Shown: one piece after another, positions 60,725 to 64,000 of the stretch
Position numbering within the stretch: position 1 is the stretch's first letter
Layout of the letters: every line of letters starts with the position of its first letter
Source of the DNA: Bacteroidetes bacterium UBA7662
GTDB taxonomy: Bacteria; Bacteroidota; Bacteroidia; UBA7662
Direction of reading: 5' to 3'
DNA: 64,000 nucleotides
NCBI GenBank assembly: GCA_002483345.1
Contig: DLHS01000009.1
Span: 4,571-68,570 of the forward strand
The notes under the pieces: generated by a model
What the model saw: only the letters and a program-made list of their open reading frames with translations
Told to the model about the DNA's origin: nothing
The model's database searches: none
Translations under genes and position numbers: made by a program

Positions 60725-61678
60725 ATGGAGCTAACGCCCGAAATCATCGAAAAACTGGAACGGCTGGAACAGAAGTACGCCGTCATGGGTCAGGATATGC
60801 TTTCGTATCTGGAGGGACTCATTCACACCGATTATCTGCAATACTGGGATTATGTGCACCTGGATGTACTCCTGAACCTGCAAAATCCCCGTACACACTG
60901 GCCTGACGAGAAGATCTTCATCATCTACCACCAGATTACAGAGCTTTATTTCAACCTCTGCCTGCATGAGTTTAATCAGCTGTTCGACAAAGAAGCGGTC
61001 GATAGCAGCTGGCTCCTGGCCCGGGTAAACCGGCTCACCAACTACTTCCGTTGTCTGATAGATTCTTTCAGCATCATGGTGGAAGGCATGGAAAAAGAGC
61101 AGTTCCTGAACTTCCGCATGGCCCTGTTACCGGCCTCCGGTTTTCAGTCTGTTCAGTACCGGAAAATAGAAATCTGTGCCACCAGTTTCCCGAATCTGGT
61201 CGACAAGGATCACCGCACCACCACGGTTATGTCGCAGCCGCTGGAGACCCAATTCGAGTACATTTACTGGAAAAAGGGTGCTACTGAGCTCAGTACCGGG
61301 CGCAAAACCCTTACCCTCCAGCAATTTGAAGATAAGTACGGGGATGAACTGCTGGCCTTGTCCCGCCTGCGGGCCGATAAAAATCTGTACACCCTTTACC
61401 AGGCCCTGCCCACCGGTCCTGAGAAAGATAAACTCACGGATGCCCTGCGCACCTTCGACCAGCAGGTAAACATCAACTGGCCGCTGGCACATTATAAATC
61501 AGCCGTGCGTTACCTGCAACGCCGTCCCGAAGACATCGCCGCGACCGGCGGTACCAACTGGCAGAAATACCTCCCTCCGCGTTTTCAGAAACGTATTTTT
61601 TATCCGGAACTCTGGACGGAGACAGAGATAGCCGACTGGGGCAAAAGCTGGGTCGACGAGCAACTGGCCGGCGCATGA
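60725..61678 (+). CDS. Tryptophan 2,3-dioxygenase
   Basis: Start taken at 60725 (MELTPEIIEKLERL), just behind a TACTTTCG box at 60712-60719; the longer frame runs through the terminator and is not credible. 317 residues. IIYHQITELYFNLCLHE includes His69, the distal active-site His; LLPASGFQSVQYRKIEI is the family signature; LAHYKSAVRYL likely gives the proximal haem His; end region YPELW. First step of tryptophan breakdown through kynurenine. Overlaps the start of a WYL regulator by 4 bp. A RidA-type protein lies 1.7 kb away, which may be part of the same pathway. Confidence 0.9.
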   Translation: MELTPEIIEKLERLEQKYAVMGQDMLSYLEGLIHTDYLQYWDYVHLDVLLNLQNPRTHWPDEKIFIIYHQITELYFNLCLHEFNQLFDKEAVDSSWLLARVNRLTNYFRCLIDSFSIMVEGMEKEQFLNFRMALLPASGFQSVQYRKIEICATSFPNLVDKDHRTTTVMSQPLETQFEYIYWKKGATELSTGRKTLTLQQFEDKYGDELLALSRLRADKNLYTLYQALPTGPEKDKLTDALRTFDQQVNINWPLAHYKSAVRYLQRRPEDIAATGGTNWQKYLPPRFQKRIFYPELWTETEIADWGKSWVDEQLAGA

Positions 61679-62565
61679 ACGATCCCGGCAAGCTACTCCG
61701 GCTTTTCAGGGCGTTAAACTTGCTTTCAGGCAGCAAACGAGGTTACACCGTGCAGGAACTGGCTGAAAAAGTCGGTGTTTCGTACCGCACGGTTTACCGT
61801 GATTTGCGCATTTTCGAAGAAACGGGTTTTGAACTCATACAGCATCCCGGTTCCAAACGTTTCCGGCTGGCCCGGGCAGAAGACGTCAGTGAGAATATCT
61901 CCTTCAACCGCGAAGAAGCCGGTGCACTGGAGGAGGCCCTCGTAGGCCTGCCGGAAGGCCCGCTCCGGCAATTGCTGTTTGACAAGGTGCAGGCGCTGAC
62001 CGGATCGGCACAGCAGGCAGGCTTGCTGCACCGACAGGCTGTTTCAGCCAGCTTCCATACACTTGCGCAGGCCATCCGCGACAAAAAGCAGGTAATACTG
62101 CTCGACTATCAGTCGGGGGCCTCCCGTCAGATCAGCAACCGCCTGGTAGAGCCCTTCGCTTTTTCAGACCAGATGACTACGGTGCAGTGTTACGAACCCG
62201 CCAGCAAAAGCAACAAATTCTTCAAAATTGAGAGAATTGGCCAGGTAAGGCAGGAACAGATGGGCTGGCAGTATGAACTTTACCACGAAGAAAAAAAGCA
62301 GGACGTCTTTGGCATGACACTTCACGAACCGGTAGTCGTGTGCTTTACCCTGGGTCTGCTCAGTACCAATTTATTACGCGAGGAATTCCCTGCCGCGGCT
62401 ATTCACCTCACCCGCCTGCCTGATGGCAGACACCGCTTCGAAGGTGAAGTTGGTGGTTTCGATGCCGTAGGCCGCTTCGTGCTGGGCCTCATCGACGACA
62501 TCGAATTAGAATCTCCCCCCGCTTTCAAGGCCTTTCTGGTTAAAAAAATCAGTCCACTGCGCTGA
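61675..62565 (+). CDS. WYL-domain transcriptional regulator (YafY type)
   Basis: 296 residues. N-terminal HTH_11 (GYTVQELAEKVGVSYRTVYRDLRIFEETGFEL), middle WYL domain (DKKQVILLDYQSGASRQISNRLVEPFAF) and a C-terminal WCX-like domain. Overlaps the tryptophan dioxygenase gene by 4 bp, so the two are translationally coupled. WYL proteins sense ligands or single-stranded DNA and often act as repressors or activators of neighbours. Here a role in tryptophan breakdown is a fair guess. A dyad at 62605-62623 just downstream is a candidate site. Confidence 0.9.
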   Translation: MNDPGKLLRLFRALNLLSGSKRGYTVQELAEKVGVSYRTVYRDLRIFEETGFELIQHPGSKRFRLARAEDVSENISFNREEAGALEEALVGLPEGPLRQLLFDKVQALTGSAQQAGLLHRQAVSASFHTLAQAIRDKKQVILLDYQSGASRQISNRLVEPFAFSDQMTTVQCYEPASKSNKFFKIERIGQVRQEQMGWQYELYHEEKKQDVFGMTLHEPVVVCFTLGLLSTNLLREEFPAAAIHLTRLPDGRHRFEGEVGGFDAVGRFVLGLIDDIELESPPAFKAFLVKKISPLR

Positions 62566-62604
62566 TTATAAGCATTCGTATCCTTTTTATTTCTTCGATT
62601 TCAT

Positions 62605-62623
62605 ATTGACAAGACATGTCAAT
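62605..62623. promoter_or_regulatory. Inverted repeat (ATTGACA-N5-TGTCAAT), candidate operator
   Basis: Perfect 7-bp arms 40 bp after the WYL regulator gene and 40 bp before a short reading frame. A near -7 motif (ATCTTTG) follows at 62634-62640. Could be the target of the WYL regulator. Confidence 0.45.
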
Positions 62624-62662
62624 GATCGGCTACATCTTTGAATCAAGTTAAAAGACACAGTC

Positions 62663-62770
62663 ATGAAAAACGAAATGGAATACCCCGAAGTGCTCGACAT
62701 GGTACCCGCCGACGTTGAAGATGTTGCCGCCTATTTTGCTTCTTTCGAGCCCACCCTTCAAGCTGCCTGA
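62663..62770 (+). CDS. 35-residue acidic peptide of unknown function
   Basis: Short frame: MKNEMEYPEVLDMVPADVED followed by VAAYFASFEPTLQAA. Acidic and probably helical. Support: it starts about 20 bases after a promoter-like region, has a proper ATG, and ends 3 bp before the HIRAN-domain gene, as in a coupled leader or small partner protein. No homologue known to me. Confidence 0.4.
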   Translation: MKNEMEYPEVLDMVPADVEDVAAYFASFEPTLQAA

Positions 62771-62773
62771 CTT

Positions 62774-63133
62774 ATGGAAGCGATGCTCTCTTTCCCTTTC
62801 GCCTGGCGGATGTTCCGCTGGTCGGACCGTGCGGCGGCCCTTCAGAACCGCCGGCTGCTTTGCGAAAGTTATCTGGTTACAGGCCAACGGGATGTTGTTG
62901 GCCTGAAACCGGAACTTCCGCTGCAATTGCGGCACAGCTACGACAAAACCACCGGCATTCACCGTTTTGCCCTATATCAGAAGCGCAGGCTGGTGGGTTA
63001 CCTGCCCTTGCCCGAGGCACAGAAACTGGCGGAAAACAAAATCAGTGGTCACCGTTTGTTTGCCCGCATCAGTTGGTACGCGCCGGAGGCCCCTTTCTGG
63101 GAGAAGATAAAAGTAAGGATCAGCGCTTCGTAA
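62774..63133 (+). CDS. HIRAN-domain-like protein
   Basis: 119 residues. After a basic N-terminal segment, the domain LKPELPLQLRHSYDKTTGIHRFALYQKRRLVGYLPLPEAQKLAENK fits the HIRAN core (G-Y-[LIV]-P followed by a helix), with C-terminal strand RLFARISWYAPEAPFWEKIKVRI. HIRAN domains bind 3' ends of DNA and are found alone in Bacteroidota. Function here is open. Overlaps tail to tail by 14 bp with the convergent small membrane protein gene. Confidence 0.65.
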   Translation: MEAMLSFPFAWRMFRWSDRAAALQNRRLLCESYLVTGQRDVVGLKPELPLQLRHSYDKTTGIHRFALYQKRRLVGYLPLPEAQKLAENKISGHRLFARISWYAPEAPFWEKIKVRISAS

Positions 63134-63329
63134 GCCGCTCACGGTAGCGCCGGGCGAAACCTCCGCTGAAAAGGATGTAAGCCAGAAAAGCACCCAGGCA
63201 CAGTAATTCCAACCACCAAAGGCCTTTCCACAAGGCACTCACAAACAAACCGCCTATGGCGAACCCGGCTACAAAATGCATGGCCGTATTCGGCCGGGCG
63301 GGTGTATTTTCAGTGGCTGTTTTTTTCAT
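63120..63329 (-). CDS. Small two-helix membrane protein
   Basis: 69 residues: basic, polar N-terminus, then two hydrophobic helices (AMHFVAGFAIGGLFVSALW and LLCLGAFLAYILFSG) and a very basic C-terminus (RRYRERLTKR). Its ATG is 1 base after the RidA stop on the same strand, so it is cotranscribed. No family recognised. Confidence 0.6.
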   Translation of the reverse strand: MKKTATENTPARPNTAMHFVAGFAIGGLFVSALWKGLWWLELLCLGAFLAYILFSGGFARRYRERLTKR

Positions 63330-63330
63330 C

Positions 63331-63768
63331 TCAGCCGGCTATTTGCGCGATACACTTCAGTTCGATGGCGATGGGGGTAGGCAGCGCACCTACTTCCACC
63401 GTTGTACGGCAGGGCTTGGGGTCTATTTCCTTGAAATATTCCGCATAAAGCTTGTTGAACACCCTGAAATCACGCTGCATATCTGTAAGAAATACGGTCA
63501 CATCCACCAGATCGGCCAAGGTAGCGCCGGAGGCTTCGAGTACGGCCTTTACATTGGCAAAAACGGCATGTACCTGCGCTTCGAAGTCGAACTGCTCAAA
63601 GTTCCCACTTTTATCGAGCGTTAAACCCGGCACCTGCGGGTCGCTGGCGCTGGTTCCTGCCGCGCGCGGACCAATGCCGCTGAGGAATAACAAATTCCCG
63701 ACTTTACGGGCATGGGGATACGCTCCTACGGATCCTGGGGCGTTGCTGGTGTTGATTTGGGTGCTCAT
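63331..63768 (-). CDS. RidA-family protein, 2-aminomuconate deaminase-like
   Basis: 145 residues, slightly longer than ordinary RidA (about 128). Core motifs: GNLLFLSGIGPR, ANVKAVLEASGATLADLVDVTVFLTDM, and the ligand-binding Arg in PCRTTVEVGALP with Glu in IAIELKC. The N-terminal extension GAYPHARKVGN is typical of the 2-aminomuconate deaminase (AmnD-like) branch, which acts late in kynurenine-type tryptophan breakdown. That fits with the nearby tryptophan dioxygenase. The alternative is a general enamine/imine deaminase. Confidence 0.85.
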   Translation of the reverse strand: MSTQINTSNAPGSVGAYPHARKVGNLLFLSGIGPRAAGTSASDPQVPGLTLDKSGNFEQFDFEAQVHAVFANVKAVLEASGATLADLVDVTVFLTDMQRDFRVFNKLYAEYFKEIDPKPCRTTVEVGALPTPIAIELKCIAQIAG

Positions 63769-63833
63769 TACTCAAATGGTTAGTACAAAAATGCAGTTTT
63801 TGAGGGAAGGATAAAAGGGTTAAACGGGGGGGG

Positions 63834-63971
63834 GCACCTACGGTGCTGGTAAAACGGTTAAACGGAGTTGCACCTGCGGTGCTGGTAAAACGGTAAAACG
63901 GGGAGGGCACCTGTGGTGCTGGTAAAACGGCAAACACTGTCTTGTACCCTTCGTTTTACCGTTTTACCCCT
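63834..63971. repeat. Array of three hairpin repeats with an inverted copy of the linker
   Basis: Three units of 36-37 bp, each with a hairpin GCACC-NNN-GGTGC (63834-63846, 63870-63882, 63907-63919; loops TAC, TGC, TGT) and the linker TGGTAAAACGG. The linker TTTTACCGTTTTACC appears in reverse complement at 63954-63970, so the array can fold back on itself. It lies upstream of RidA and continues to the end of the window; no gene is seen after 63769. Confidence 0.75.
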
Positions 63972-64000
63972 TCCACCCGTTGTCTTGTACTGAAATAGGT

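Noticed and set aside
63704..63937. 77-codon minus-strand frame over the hairpin array
   Set aside because: Its repeated FTSTAGA/FTSTVGA segments are the translation of the DNA repeats, and it overlaps the RidA start.

Overview
The window reads as chromosomal DNA of a free-living, aerobic member of the Bacteroidota, with roughly balanced base composition. The evidence is: promoters of the Bacteroidota type (TTG, 19 bases, TAnnTTTG; two near-perfect cases), Bacteroidota-style lipoproteins, a DUF5686 protein with a carboxypeptidase-regulatory-like N-terminus, a head-GIN-domain lipoprotein, and a bacterial iodotyrosine deiodinase homologue. The last points loosely to the Saprospirales/Haliscomenobacter side of the phylum. 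No rRNA, tRNA, CRISPR array, prophage or complete IS element was recognised.

Layout. 1-2.8 kb: 3' part of a copper P-type ATPase, a CopZ-like chaperone and a deiodinase. 2.9-6.5 kb (minus): purK-purE overlapping a redoxin lipoprotein and a cytochrome c/copper-monooxygenase fusion. 6.5-13.6 kb: a 321-bp fold-back repeat, then a TetR-controlled tripartite RND efflux operon with a visible operator. 13.9-23.7 kb: a GIN lipoprotein, a perfect 50-bp palindrome, a porin-like protein with a hydrolase, a lipoprotein, and a four-gene operon (hybrid histidine kinase, outer-membrane protein, S41 peptidase, helical protein). 23.8-30.1 kb (minus): a lipoprotein with two NPxHGQPGHxC motifs, then a five-gene acyl-metabolism operon whose KAS III has lost two catalytic residues. 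30.5-36 kb: small secreted and membrane proteins, one frameshifted gene, a sigma-54 activator and a convergent hybrid kinase. 36-41.5 kb (minus): a SAM-I riboswitch with its promoter and terminator, metH, an inserted GxxExxY cassette with inverted repeats, and metF.

41.5-64 kb: a methyltransferase, an unknown lipoprotein, a 7-bp tandem repeat, an esterase, a CoA-transferase, thiol peroxidase, a CpcT/CpeT-like protein with a Lys/Ala tail, class I ribonucleotide reductase, a beta-barrel protein, a RecD-like helicase, the DUF5686 protein, an NhaD antiporter, an rfbC-type epimerase, a sulfide:quinone oxidoreductase-DsrC/TusE-DsrE operon, tryptophan 2,3-dioxygenase coupled to a WYL regulator, a HIRAN-domain protein, and a RidA protein next to a hairpin-bearing repeat array.

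Most genes are housekeeping or ordinary accessory genes. The strongest candidates for something new are the GxxExxY insertion between metH and metF, the KAS III-like operon, the copper monooxygenase/redoxin pair in the pur operon, the fold-back and terminator-associated repeats, and several promoters placed so that transcripts should be leaderless. All functions are read from sequence motifs by eye; no database search was run.
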